This document shows positions 8,291 through 16,780 of a DNA stretch of 55,352 bases, piece after piece. The notes under the pieces are model-generated. The model ran no database searches and was not told the origin of the DNA. It worked only from the letters and a program-made list of their open reading frames with translations. Source of the stretch: Streptomyces sp. CB01580 (GTDB lineage Bacteria > Actinomycetota > Actinomycetes > Streptomycetales > Streptomycetaceae); NCBI RefSeq assembly GCF_001905795.1, contig NZ_LIXJ01000033.1, positions 64,523-119,874 of the forward strand, in the 5' to 3' direction. The position numbers were made by a program, and so were the translations under genes. Each line of letters opens with the position of its first letter. Positions within the stretch are counted from its first letter, which is position 1.

Positions 8291-9322
8291 TCAGTGGTCG
8301 ACGAGCCGGTCGAACTGGGTGGTCGTGTGGCGCAGGTGGGCCACCAGCTCGTCGCCGACCTTCGGCTCCTGGGCGTCGGCGGGTACGAACAGGATCGACA
8401 CCTGCATGTGCGGCGGTTCGGCGAACCAGCGCTGCTTGCCCGCCCAGACGAACGGGGACAGGTTGCGGTTGACCGTGGCCAGGCCCGCGCGGGCGACCCC
8501 CTTGGCCCGCGGCATCACGCCGTGCAGGGCCTTCGGGGCCTCCAGACCCACGCCGTGCGACGTACCGCCCGCGACGACCACCAGCCAGCCGTCCGACGCG
8601 ACCTTCTGCTGGCGGTAGCCGAAGCGGTCGCCCTTGACGACGCGGGTGACGTCCAGGACGGCGCCCCGGTACTGCGTCGCCTCGTGGTCGCCGAGCCACA
8701 GCCGGGTACCGATGCGGGCGCGGAAGCGGGTCTGCGGGAACTGCTGCTGGAGCCGGCCCAGCTCCTCGGCGCGCAGATGACTGACGAACATGGTGTGCAG
8801 CGGCAGCCGCGCCGCGCGCAGCCGGTCCATCCAGGCGATGACCTCCTCGACCGCGTCCGAGCCGTCCGCGCGGTCGAGCGGCAGATGCAGGGCGAAGCCT
8901 TCGAGGCGTACGTCCTCGATCGCGGCGTGCAGATGCCCGAGTTCCTCCTCCTTGACGCCGTGGCGCTTCATCGAGCTCATGCACTCGATGACCACCCGCG
9001 CGCCCACCAGGGCGTGCACACCGTCCACGGAGGAGACGGAGCGGACGACCCGGTCGGGCAGCGGCACCGGCTCCTCGCCACGGCGGAACGGGGTCAGGAC
9101 GAGCAGGTCGCCGCTGAACCAGTCCTTGATGCGCGCAGCCTCGTAGGTGGTGCCGACGGCGAGCATGTCGGAACCGAAGCGGATGGCCTCCTCGGCGAGC
9201 CGCTCGTGACCGAAGCCGTACCCGTTGCCCTTGCAGACCGGGACGATGCCGGGGAACTGGTCGAGGACGGATTTCTGGTGCGCCCGCCAGCGCGCGGTGT
9301 CGACGTACAGGGAGAGCGCCAT
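8291..9322 (-). CDS. Alanine racemase-like PLP protein
   Basis: This 343-residue protein has the alanine racemase N-terminal barrel. Lys31 in PVCKGNGYGFG is the expected PLP lysine. The later LHTMFVSHL and FRARIGTRLWLG blocks line the same fold. The C-terminal domain is shorter and more divergent than in true alanine racemases, so activity is uncertain. ATG 9322 starts the conserved MALSLYVDTARWRAH; upstream codons in frame are not conserved-looking. It lies 173 bases downstream of femX on the same strand. The pairing suggests a role with peptidoglycan bridge building, which is inference from position. Confidence 0.8.
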   Translation of the reverse strand: MALSLYVDTARWRAHQKSVLDQFPGIVPVCKGNGYGFGHERLAEEAIRFGSDMLAVGTTYEAARIKDWFSGDLLVLTPFRRGEEPVPLPDRVVRSVSSVDGVHALVGARVVIECMSSMKRHGVKEEELGHLHAAIEDVRLEGFALHLPLDRADGSDAVEEVIAWMDRLRAARLPLHTMFVSHLRAEELGRLQQQFPQTRFRARIGTRLWLGDHEATQYRGAVLDVTRVVKGDRFGYRQQKVASDGWLVVVAGGTSHGVGLEAPKALHGVMPRAKGVARAGLATVNRNLSPFVWAGKQRWFAEPPHMQVSILFVPADAQEPKVGDELVAHLRHTTTQFDRLVDH

Positions 9323-9495
9323 GGCCGGTCCGGAACCTTTCTGGTGGCTGCGGGGGTGTCGGAGGTGTACGGGGGGTTGTCGCCGTGCCGGCCGCGGAAC
9401 TCTCTGGATCCGTCGGAGGGGCCGACGCGGTTCGTGCCGGTGCGATGTCCCCATTGAAACGAATGAAGCCGGTTCCGTCAGCGGGACGACGCGGA

Positions 9496-10614
9496 TCAGC
9501 GGCGCGACATGTAGATGTCGAGAGCCTTGTGGAGCAGCTTGTTCAGCGGGAAGTCCCACTCACCGAGGTACTCGGCGGCCTGACCGCCGGTGCCCACCTT
9601 GAACTGGATCAGACCGAAGAGGTGGTCGGTCTCGTCCAGCGAGTCGGAGATGCCGCGCAGGTCGTAGACCGTTGCCCCCATGGCGTACGCGTCGCGCAGC
9701 ATCCGCCACTGCATCGCGTTCGAGGGACGGACCTCCCGCTTGTGGTTGGCGGACGCGCCGTAGGAGTACCAGACGTGCCCGCCGACGATCAGCATGGTCG
9801 CGGCGGCGACGTTCTCGCCCTCGTGCCGGGCGAAGTAGAGCCGCATGCGGTTGGGGTCCTCGGTGTTGAGGACCGTCCACATGCGCTGGAAATAGCTCAG
9901 CGGACGAGGACGGAAACGGTCGCGCTCCGCCGTGATCTCGTACAGCCGCTGCCACTCGTCGAGTTCCGCGTAACCGCCCTGGACGACCTCGACGCCGGCC
10001 TTATCGGCCTTCTTGATGTTGCGTCGCCACAGCTGGTTGAAGCCCTTGTGGACGTCTTCGAGGGACCGGTTCGCCAGGGGAACCTGGAAGATGTAGCGGG
10101 GCTGCACGTCGCCGAACCCGGCGCCGCCGTCCTCGCCCTGCTGCCAGCCCATCTTCCGCAGCCGGTCGGCGACTTCGAAGGCGCGCGGCTCGATGTGGGT
10201 GGCCTCGATGTCGCGCAGCCGCTTCACGTCCGGGTCCTGGATGCCCGCCTTGATGGCGGCCGCGTCCCAGCGGCGGATGACGACCGGCGGGCCCATCTTC
10301 ACGGAGAAGGCGCCCTGTTGCTTGAGGTGCGTCAGCATCGGCTGGAGCCAGTCGTCCAGGTTCGGGGCGTACCAGTTGATGACCGGGCCCTCGGGCAGAT
10401 AGGCGAGGTAGCGCTTGATCTTGGGGAGCTGACGGTAGAGCACCAGGCCGACGCCGACGAGCTGTCCGTCCCGGTCGAACCAGCCCAGGCTCTCCGAACG
10501 CCACTCGGACTTCACTTCTGCCCACGCCGGGACCTGCATGTGACTCGCAGCAGGCAGATTCTGGATGTATGCCAGATGCTGCTCTCGGCTGATGGTCCTC
10601 AGGGTCAGGCTCAT
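9496..10614 (-). CDS. femX: FemX-type lipid II aminoacyltransferase
   Basis: This 372-residue Fem/MurJ-type transferase has two GNAT-like subdomains and the typical helical arm. In Streptomyces, FemX adds the first glycine from Gly-tRNA to the LL-diaminopimelate of the cell-wall precursor (established for the family). Diagnostic stretches are QVPAWAEVKSEW near 28-39, YLPEGPVINW, VWYSYGASANHKREVRPSNA and YDLRGISDSLDETD, ending with DIYMSRR. ATG 10614 has GAGGAG eight bases upstream. A double hairpin lies about 100 bases upstream, so it probably has its own promoter within 10615-10715. Confidence 0.93.
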   Translation of the reverse strand: MSLTLRTISREQHLAYIQNLPAASHMQVPAWAEVKSEWRSESLGWFDRDGQLVGVGLVLYRQLPKIKRYLAYLPEGPVINWYAPNLDDWLQPMLTHLKQQGAFSVKMGPPVVIRRWDAAAIKAGIQDPDVKRLRDIEATHIEPRAFEVADRLRKMGWQQGEDGGAGFGDVQPRYIFQVPLANRSLEDVHKGFNQLWRRNIKKADKAGVEVVQGGYAELDEWQRLYEITAERDRFRPRPLSYFQRMWTVLNTEDPNRMRLYFARHEGENVAAATMLIVGGHVWYSYGASANHKREVRPSNAMQWRMLRDAYAMGATVYDLRGISDSLDETDHLFGLIQFKVGTGGQAAEYLGEWDFPLNKLLHKALDIYMSRR

Positions 10615-10715
10615 GCGGGGCGCTCCTCGGCAGGTGTGTCCCCATCGGTCAGGGGCTCCGGCTCTCGCGCCGAAAGCCTACTGCGACTGGGGAGCGCCCC
10701 GTTTGGCCGCATGCG

Positions 10716-10783
10716 ACCTGGCCGGTCCGTACCCGATGGGTGGGGCTCGTCCGAGCCCCTTGCCCGGTACGGACCGGCCAGGT
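10716..10783. terminator. Nested double hairpin between femX and the membrane protein gene
   Basis: A perfect 18-bp outer stem (starting ACCTGGCCGGTCCGTACC) encloses a second perfect inverted repeat, GGGGCTCG...CGAGCCCC at 10742-10759. It lies past the stop (10907) of the minus-strand membrane protein gene and before femX, so termination is the simplest role. The symmetry would work in both directions and could extrude as a cruciform. Confidence 0.7.
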
Positions 10784-10906
10784 CCTGATACCGCGTTCCG
10801 TGTCTTCGTGCCGGACCTGTGGTGCGCCCGGCGTGTGTTTCCGTCATGCCGTCCACGACGGCTCCGGTGCTGTCGTGGACGCTGTCCCGTGGCGCCCTCG
10901 GTGCGG

Positions 10907-11221
10907 TCAGCCCACCACGCCGCCGAAGAGGCCGCCGTGTGCCATGCCCAGGAAGAATCCGATGGCGGATGCGCCCAGGCCGATGATCAGCGGGAACCTC
11001 TCGCGTGTGGTCACCGAGATGTACTGCCCGTACGCGGCGGTGAGGATCCCGAAGAGTCCCGCCCACGAGCTGATCAGATGCAGGTTGTGGAACATCGCCG
11101 TCACGAAGGCGAGCGCACCGAGGACCAGGGTCACCGCCACCAGGGTCTCCTGGAGCGGATGGGGCCTGCCGTCCGTGGCGAGAAGGGAGACGGGAGGACG
11201 GGGTCGTATTGCCTGTGCCAT
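10907..11221 (-). CDS. Small integral membrane protein
   Basis: This 104-residue protein has three hydrophobic segments (about 24-48, 54-72 and 78-104) and a positively charged start, MAQAIRPRPP. No enzymatic motif is visible. ATG 11221 follows AGGAGG by seven bases. It is divergent from rpsF, a conserved position in streptomycetes. Function unknown. Confidence 0.8.
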   Translation of the reverse strand: MAQAIRPRPPVSLLATDGRPHPLQETLVAVTLVLGALAFVTAMFHNLHLISSWAGLFGILTAAYGQYISVTTRERFPLIIGLGASAIGFFLGMAHGGLFGGVVG

Positions 11222-11304
11222 GGAGAACCTCCTGGCCGAAAGGCGGTGCGTTGTGGCACCGCTCACACCCGATGTGTACAGATTGCGTCTCCTGAGCCAC
11301 GGAT

Positions 11305-11334
11305 TTCAACCGGAAGCCGGTGTGCGGGTACTCT
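11305..11334 (+). promoter_or_regulatory. Possible promoter of the rpsF operon
   Basis: TTCAAC (11305-11310) and TACTCT (11329-11334) are separated by 18 bases, about 160 bases before rpsF. The match to the vegetative consensus is modest. Confidence 0.3.
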
Positions 11335-11491
11335 GTACGGTCTGCACCGGTGTCTGCCCAGGTAGGCACGTCAGTCCCCGTTCGACGGAGGACGTGGCGG
11401 CCGTCCCGCGCGGAGGCACCGATGCCACGCATCACGACCCTCCTGCCACGGAACGACCGTGGCCGCCGAGTCCAAAGGAGGTGGGTTCCAC

Positions 11492-11782
11492 ATGCGTCAC
11501 TACGAGGTGATGGTCATCCTCGACCCCGATCTCGAGGAGCGCGCTGTCTCCCCGCTGATCGAGAACTTCCTCTCCGTCGTCCGTGAGGGCAACGGAAAGG
11601 TCGAGAAGGTCGACACCTGGGGCCGTCGTCGTCTCGCTTACGAGATCAAGAAGAAGCCCGAGGGCATCTACTCGGTCATCGACCTGCAGGCCGAGCCTGC
11701 GGTCGTCAAGGAGCTCGACCGCCAGATGAACCTGAACGAGTCGGTCCTCCGGACCAAGGTCCTCCGTCCCGAGATCCACTGA
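11492..11782 (+). CDS. rpsF: 30S ribosomal protein S6
   Basis: This 96-residue ribosomal protein binds S18 and the central domain of 16S rRNA. The start MRHYEVMVILDPDLEER and the block DTWGRRRLAYEIKKKPEG are diagnostic. ATG 11492 has a strong AAAGGAGGTGGG site. First gene of rpsF-ssb-rpsR-rplI. The unusual 73-base gap to ssb contains no obvious hairpin, so cotranscription is likely. Confidence 0.98.
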   Translation: MRHYEVMVILDPDLEERAVSPLIENFLSVVREGNGKVEKVDTWGRRRLAYEIKKKPEGIYSVIDLQAEPAVVKELDRQMNLNESVLRTKVLRPEIH

Positions 11783-11855
11783 GCATTCCGCTCAGCGGTC
11801 ATCGGGTTCGAGTAGCAGCAAGCAGCCAGAAGCAATCCCGCCGAGAGGTTCACCC

Positions 11856-12446
11856 ATGGCAGGCGAGACCGTCATCACGGTCGTCGGCAATCTCGTCGAC
11901 GACCCCGAGCTGCGCTTCACCCCGTCCGGTGCGGCGGTCGCGAAGTTCCGTGTCGCGTCCACTCCCCGCATCTTCGACCGGCAGACCAACGAGTGGAAGG
12001 ACGGCGAAGGCCTGTTCCTCACCTGCTCGGTCTGGCGGCAGGCGGCGGAGAACGTCGCCGAGTCGCTCCAGCGAGGCATGCGCGTCGTCGTGCAGGGCCG
12101 GCTGAAGCAGCGGTCGTACGAGGACCGCGAGGGCATCAAGCGCACGGTCTACGAGCTGGACGTCGAGGAAGTCGGCCCCAGCCTCAAGAACGCCACGGCC
12201 AAGGTCACCAAGACCACCGGCCGCGGTGGCCAGGGTGGGTACGGCGGCGGCCAGCAGGGCGGCGGCAACTGGGGCGGCGGTCCCGGTGGCGGTGGCCAGC
12301 AGGGTGGCGGCGGCGCTCCCGCCGACGACCCGTGGGCCACGAGCGGCCCGTCCGGCGGCCAGCAGGGCGGCGGAGGCGGCTGGGGCGGAAGCTCCGGCGG
12401 CTCCGGCGGCTCCGGCGGCGGCTACTCGGACGAGCCTCCCTTCTAG
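11856..12446 (+). CDS. ssb: Single-stranded DNA-binding protein
   Basis: This 196-residue SSB has an OB fold in residues 1-110 (MAGETVITVVGNLVDDPELRF, VASTPRIFDRQTNEWKDGE, TCSVWRQAAENVAESL). A long Gly/Gln-rich linker follows (about 125-188). The tip DEPPF recruits replication and repair partners. Location among S6 and S18 genes and the complete acidic tip mark it as the main replicative SSB. The DNA encoding the linker is strongly repetitive (GGCGGC-rich). ATG 11856 follows GAGAGG by six bases. Confidence 0.98.
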   Translation: MAGETVITVVGNLVDDPELRFTPSGAAVAKFRVASTPRIFDRQTNEWKDGEGLFLTCSVWRQAAENVAESLQRGMRVVVQGRLKQRSYEDREGIKRTVYELDVEEVGPSLKNATAKVTKTTGRGGQGGYGGGQQGGGNWGGGPGGGGQQGGGGAPADDPWATSGPSGGQQGGGGGWGGSSGGSGGSGGGYSDEPPF

Positions 12447-12488
12447 GGCGGCTCGACCCCCACTTCTTGATCACACAGGAGAAACATC

Positions 12489-12725
12489 ATGGCGAAGCCG
12501 CCTGTGCGCAAGCCTAAGAAGAAGGTCTGCGCGTTCTGCAAGGACAAGACCCAGTACGTGGACTACAAGGACACGAACATGCTGCGGAAGTTCATTTCCG
12601 ACCGTGGCAAGATCCGTGCCCGCCGCGTGACCGGCAACTGCACGCAGCACCAGCGTGACGTCGCCACGGCCGTGAAGAACAGCCGTGAGATGGCACTGCT
12701 GCCCTACACGTCCACCGCGCGATAA
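12489..12725 (+). CDS. rpsR: 30S ribosomal protein S18 (zinc-ribbon form)
   Basis: This 78-residue S18 keeps the metal-binding cysteines CAFC near the start and GNCTQHQ near residue 55. It is therefore the C-plus version; streptomycetes usually carry a second cysteine-free copy elsewhere that is induced under zinc limitation. AGGAG lies eight bases before ATG 12489. It sits 42 bases after ssb and 18 bases before rplI. Confidence 0.98.
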   Translation: MAKPPVRKPKKKVCAFCKDKTQYVDYKDTNMLRKFISDRGKIRARRVTGNCTQHQRDVATAVKNSREMALLPYTSTAR

Positions 12726-12743
12726 GGAAAGGGTGACCGACTC

Positions 12744-13190
12744 ATGAAGATCATCCTGACCCACGAGGTCTCCGGCCTCGGCGCCGCCGGTGACGTCGTT
12801 GACGTCAAGGACGGGTACGCCCGCAACTACCTGGTCCCGCGTGGCTTCGCCATCCGCTGGACCAAGGGTGGCGAGAAGGACGTGGCGCAGATCCGCCGCG
12901 CCCGCAAGATCCACGAGATCGCCACGATCGAGCAGGCCAACGAGGTCAAGGCGAAGCTGGAGGCCGTGAAGGTCCGTCTGGCCGTTCGCTCCGGCGATGC
13001 CGGCCGCCTCTTCGGCTCCGTGACCCCGGCCGACATCGCCTCGGCGATCAAGGCTGCCGGTGGTCCCGACGTCGACAAGCGTCGCGTCGAGCTCGGTTCG
13101 CCGATCAAGACGCTGGGCGGGCACCAGGTGTCCGTGCGTCTGCACCCCGAGGTTGCCGCGCAGCTCGGTATCGAGGTTGTCGCTGCCTAA
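12744..13190 (+). CDS. rplI: 50S ribosomal protein L9
   Basis: This 148-residue L9 has the N-terminal motif MKIILTHEVSGLGAAGDVVD and GYARNYLVPRGFA that bind 23S rRNA. A long connecting helix rich in Lys, Glu and Ala leads to the C-terminal domain (LGSPIKTLGGHQVSVRLHPE). GGAAAGGGTG precedes ATG 12744. Last gene of the ribosomal-SSB operon and followed by a strong terminator. Confidence 0.98.
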   Translation: MKIILTHEVSGLGAAGDVVDVKDGYARNYLVPRGFAIRWTKGGEKDVAQIRRARKIHEIATIEQANEVKAKLEAVKVRLAVRSGDAGRLFGSVTPADIASAIKAAGGPDVDKRRVELGSPIKTLGGHQVSVRLHPEVAAQLGIEVVAA

Positions 13191-13212
13191 GGGCACCGCT
13201 CATCAGAGCAGA

Positions 13213-13248
13213 GTGAAGGGCCGTACCCGTTGGGGTGCGGCCCTTCAC
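13213..13248 (+). terminator. Terminator of the rpsF operon
   Basis: A 16-bp stem beginning GTGAAGGGCCGTACCC with one G-U pair and loop GTTG lies 23 bases after rplI. Confidence 0.88.
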
Positions 13249-13360
13249 TGTTCTCGGGTTCACGTCGTGCGTGGCGAGTCCCGCATGACGCGTCTGGGTC
13301 CAGTGCGGTGAGCCGGTGATTGAAGCCGGTGTAGGGAGTCCGGTGTGCGCAGTGCAGCAC

Positions 13361-13376
13361 CGTTTCACGTGAAACA
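13361..13376. promoter_or_regulatory. parS site (tandem pair, left)
   Basis: Exact core GTTTCACGTGAAAC at 13362-13375. It lies between the converging rplI and MATE genes and shares the spot with a second site 19 bp away. Confidence 0.9.
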
Positions 13377-13379
13377 CGA

Positions 13380-13395
13380 CGTTTCACGTGAAACA
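13380..13395. promoter_or_regulatory. parS site (tandem pair, right)
   Basis: Exact core GTTTCACGTGAAAC at 13381-13394, centre 19 bp from the neighbouring site and 17 bases from the MATE stop codon. Both sites carry the same flanks, C before and A after the core. Confidence 0.9.
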
Positions 13396-13411
13396 TGGCG
13401 GCGATGGTGGC

Positions 13412-14749
13412 TCAACGCGTGGCGCCCGTCACCACCCACTTGCCGGACCGGGTGCGCAGCCAGAGCGTTGCCATGCGGACGGCCATCATCAGCGTCATCG
13501 CCCACCACAGCGCGGTCAGGCCGCCGCCGAGCGCTGGTACCAGCAGGGCCGCCGGAGCGAAGACGGCCAGCGTGACGATCATGGCCCAGGCGAGATAGGG
13601 GCCGTCCCCAGCCCCCATCAGCACGCCGTCCAGAACGAAGACCACACCCGCAATCGGCTGAGACAGAGCTACCACCAGCAGCGCCGGGAACAAGGTGTCC
13701 TGGACGGCCTGGTCGCCGGTGAACAGGGGCACGAACAGCGGTCGCGCGAGGACGATCAGCACTCCGAGCGCAATTCCGGAAGCGATGCCCCACTGCACCA
13801 TCCTTCGGCAGGCTTGGCGTGCGCCCTCGGAGTCGCCGGCTCCCAGGTACCGACCGATGATGGCCTGCCCCGCTATGGCGATGGCGTCGAGCGCGAAAGC
13901 CGTCAGGCTCCAGAGCGAAAGGACGACCTGGTGTGCGGCGATCTCGGTGTCGCCGAGGCGTGCGGCGACGGCTGTGGCGATCATCAATACGGCCCGGAGC
14001 GACAGCGTGCGGACCAGGAGCGGCACGCCCGCCTGGGCGCTGGCTCTGATTCCCGCAGCGTCGGGGCGCAGCGAAGCGCCGTACCGTCGTGCCCCACGTA
14101 CCACCACGACCAGATAGGCGGCGGCCATGGACACCTGCGCGATGACCGTTCCCCAGGCCGACCCGGCGATGCCGAGCCCGGCCCCGTAGACGAGCCCCAC
14201 ATTGAGGATCGCGTTGGCCGTGAAACCGCCGATGGCGACGTAGAGCGGAGTCCGGGTGTCCTGCAGGCCACGCAGAACGCCGGTCGCGGCCATCACCACG
14301 AGCATGGCCGGGATGCCGAGGCTGGAGATCCGCAGATAGGTGATGGCATAGGGGGCCGCGGTATCGGAGGCTCCGAGGACGTCCACGATCGAGGGCGCTG
14401 CGGGGAGTGCGACGCCGATGACGCATATGCCGAGCAGGAGGGCCAGCCAGATGCCGTCCATGCCCTGTCGGATCGCGGAGGCCCGGTCGCCCGCTCCGAC
14501 CCTGCGCGCCACGGCGGCCGTGGTGGCGTACGCGAGGAAGACGAAGATGCTGACGGCGGTGGTCAGCAAGGCTGCCGCGACGGCCAGACCAGCCAGCTGT
14601 GCCGTGCCGAGATGCCCGACGATGGCACTGTCGACCATCACGAAGAGCGGTTCGGCGACGAGTGCGCCGAAGGCCGGTACAGCGAGAGAGATGATCTCGC
14701 GGTCGTGTCGTCGACGGCTGGTCGTGGGTGGTGCCGGGGCCTGGGTCAT
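13412..14749 (-). CDS. MATE family efflux transporter (DinF type)
   Basis: This 445-residue protein has 12 hydrophobic segments in two six-helix halves, as in MATE cation-drug antiporters. Family blocks are PAFGALVAEPLFVMVDSAIVG at the start, GVLRGLQDTRTPLYVA, and AIAGQAIIGRYLGAGD in the second half. It probably exports cationic metabolites or drugs by ion exchange; the substrate is unknown. I use ATG 14749 (MTQAPAPP); a TTG three codons upstream is possible. No strong ribosome site is seen. It diverges from dnaB across a 459-base region with DnaA boxes. Confidence 0.9.
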   Translation of the reverse strand: MTQAPAPPTTSRRRHDREIISLAVPAFGALVAEPLFVMVDSAIVGHLGTAQLAGLAVAAALLTTAVSIFVFLAYATTAAVARRVGAGDRASAIRQGMDGIWLALLLGICVIGVALPAAPSIVDVLGASDTAAPYAITYLRISSLGIPAMLVVMAATGVLRGLQDTRTPLYVAIGGFTANAILNVGLVYGAGLGIAGSAWGTVIAQVSMAAAYLVVVVRGARRYGASLRPDAAGIRASAQAGVPLLVRTLSLRAVLMIATAVAARLGDTEIAAHQVVLSLWSLTAFALDAIAIAGQAIIGRYLGAGDSEGARQACRRMVQWGIASGIALGVLIVLARPLFVPLFTGDQAVQDTLFPALLVVALSQPIAGVVFVLDGVLMGAGDGPYLAWAMIVTLAVFAPAALLVPALGGGLTALWWAMTLMMAVRMATLWLRTRSGKWVVTGATR

Positions 14750-14937
14750 GGGGGTCAATCTAATCTTCCACAGGTAATGGATGCAATCCGAAAAGGGTCC
14801 TTACCTTTGCCGTGGCTCGGCGTTCTTCCGTGTGAGGTTGGACGTGATCTTGTGCGGAGCGGAAAAGTTTTTCTCTCCCACAGCCGGTGGATGGAAAAAG
14901 TCCAGGTCAGAGCGTCGATGCGAGGGTCGCTATGAAT

Positions 14938-15026
14938 TTGTCCACAGTGCTGTCCCCTGCTCCGTGCACAGGTTCAGCGGACTTCTCCACAGCATCTGGT
15001 CTGTCGTCCACATGCCCTGTGGATAA
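14938..15026. promoter_or_regulatory. Cluster of four DnaA boxes upstream of dnaB
   Basis: Boxes fitting the Streptomyces DnaA consensus are TTGTCCACA at 14938-14946, TTCTCCACA at 14983-14991, TCGTCCACA at 15004-15012, and TTATCCACA on the minus strand at 15018-15026. Three are on the plus strand. The cluster is 183-270 bases ahead of the dnaB start and 190 bases or more from the MATE start. The rest of 14750-15208 holds an 8-bp hairpin (15147-15174) in the presumed dnaB leader. Confidence 0.75.
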
Positions 15027-15208
15027 CCAGATTGGCTGACGGTGCCGCGCGGCCTACCGTGGTCCGGCGCCCGCACCCTGTTCCGGCCCTGAAGCCCTGT
15101 AGAACTCGACGCGCCGGAACCGGAGTCGGGCGTCTTGTTTGTCGGTGCCGTGCCGTAAGAAAGAGTGGCACGGCGAGGTCCGCGGAGCGGACGGGAGGAG
15201 GTGGCCCG

Positions 15209-16681
15209 GTGAGCATTCCCGAGCCTTTGGACTGGGCCGACACCGGTCCCGGCGACCGTCTGCCCGTATCCCGCCAGCGCCGCGGCGGGGGCCGTGACCG
15301 CGCCGACCGGCGTGAGGACGGCATGGGCGACGACGGCTGGGAGGGGGGCTCTCCCGGCTTCGAGCGGGTGCCGCCCCAGGACCTCGACGCCGAGCAGTCG
15401 GTGCTGGGCGGCATGCTGCTGTCGAAGGACGCCATCGCCGACGTCGTGGAGATCATCAAGGGGCACGACTTCTACCGTCCCGCCCACGAGACCGTCTACC
15501 AGGCGATCCTGGACCTCTACGCCAAGGGCGAGCCGGCCGACCCGATCACCGTGGCGGCCGAGCTGGTCAAGCGCGGCGAGATCACCAAGGTGGGCGGAGC
15601 GCCGTATCTGCACACGCTCGTCCAGTCCGTGCCGACCGCGGCCAACGCCTCGTACTACGCGGAGATCGTCCACGAGCGGGCCGTTCTGCGGCGGCTCGTG
15701 GAGGCCGGTACGAAGATCACGCAGATGGGATACGCGGCCGACGGCGACGTCGACGACATCGTGAATTCGGCCCAGGCCGAGATCTACGCCGTCACGGAGC
15801 AGCGCACCAGCGAGGACTACCTGCCGCTCGGCGATATCATGGAGGGCGCTCTCGACGAGATCGAGGCGATCGGTTCGCGCAGCGGCGAGATGACCGGCGT
15901 GCCGACCGGCTTCACCGACCTCGACGCCCTGACGAACGGCCTGCACCCGGGGCAGATGATCGTCATCGCCGCCCGTCCCGCGATGGGTAAGTCGACCCTG
16001 GCCCTGGACTTCGCGCGGGCCTGTTCGATCAAGAGCAACATGCCGAGTGTGATCTTCTCGCTCGAAATGGGGCGCAATGAGATCGCGATGCGACTGCTTT
16101 CGGCCGAAGCGAGGGTGGCACTGCACCACATGCGTTCGGGCACCATGACCGACGACGACTGGACGCGGCTGGCGCGGCGGATGCCGGACGTGTCGGCCGC
16201 CCCTCTCTACATCGACGACTCCCCGAACCTCTCGATGATGGAGATCCGCGCGAAGTGCCGTCGTCTGAAACAGCGCAACGATCTCAAGCTCGTGGTCATC
16301 GACTACCTGCAGCTCATGCAGTCCGGTGGTTCGAAACGCGCCGAGAGCCGACAGCAGGAGGTCTCGGACATGTCTCGTAACCTCAAGCTGCTGGCGAAGG
16401 AGCTGCAGGTCCCCGTCATCGCGCTCTCGCAGCTCAACCGAGGTCCCGAACAGCGCACCGACAAGAAGCCGATGGTGTCCGACCTGCGTGAATCGGGATC
16501 CATCGAGCAGGACGCCGACATGGTGATCCTCCTCCACCGCGAGGACGCGTACGAGAAGGAGTCCCCCCGCGCGGGCGAGGCCGACCTGATCGTGGCCAAG
16601 CACCGCAACGGGCCCACGGCGACGATCACCGTGGCCTTCCAGGGGCATTACTCGCGGTTCGTGGACATGGCTCAGACCTGA
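15209..16681 (+). CDS. dnaB: Replicative DNA helicase DnaB
   Basis: This 490-residue hexameric 5'-3' helicase unwinds the fork and loads primase. The N-terminal domain (from RVPPQDLDAEQSVLGGMLLS, about 53-160) joins a linker to the RecA-like domain. Walker A is ARPAMGKST near 254-262. The conserved SLEMGRNEIAMRLLSAEA and VVIDYLQLM (Walker B) follow, then RESGSIEQDADMVILLHRE near the C-terminus. No intein is present. Start is GTG 15209, preceded by GGGAGGAGG; the open frame extends upstream but without helicase-like residues. An actinobacterial N-terminal extension of about 50 residues is present. Confidence 0.97.
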   Translation: MSIPEPLDWADTGPGDRLPVSRQRRGGGRDRADRREDGMGDDGWEGGSPGFERVPPQDLDAEQSVLGGMLLSKDAIADVVEIIKGHDFYRPAHETVYQAILDLYAKGEPADPITVAAELVKRGEITKVGGAPYLHTLVQSVPTAANASYYAEIVHERAVLRRLVEAGTKITQMGYAADGDVDDIVNSAQAEIYAVTEQRTSEDYLPLGDIMEGALDEIEAIGSRSGEMTGVPTGFTDLDALTNGLHPGQMIVIAARPAMGKSTLALDFARACSIKSNMPSVIFSLEMGRNEIAMRLLSAEARVALHHMRSGTMTDDDWTRLARRMPDVSAAPLYIDDSPNLSMMEIRAKCRRLKQRNDLKLVVIDYLQLMQSGGSKRAESRQQEVSDMSRNLKLLAKELQVPVIALSQLNRGPEQRTDKKPMVSDLRESGSIEQDADMVILLHREDAYEKESPRAGEADLIVAKHRNGPTATITVAFQGHYSRFVDMAQT

Positions 16682-16780
16682 TCCGTCCGGATGCGGCTTC
16701 TCGGATTCCGTGCCCGAACCTCACGAACGAAGGTCGTCGGTGGCGCCGAAGACCCCTGTGCCGCTGCTGGCCGGCGGACC

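Noticed and set aside
6482..9457. A 991-codon open frame on the plus strand
   Set aside because: Shadow frame of the glycosyltransferase and racemase genes, caused by high GC3.
11779..11830. GGGTTCGAGTAG resembling a tRNA T-loop
   Set aside because: No acceptor, D or anticodon arms around it; chance match between rpsF and ssb.
12225..12440. Dense GGCGGC repeats
   Set aside because: They encode the Gly-rich linker of SSB; not a CRISPR or mobile repeat.
15032..15208. Upstream extension of the dnaB frame
   Set aside because: GTG 15209 has a strong ribosome site and matches DnaB length; upstream codons read as leader.
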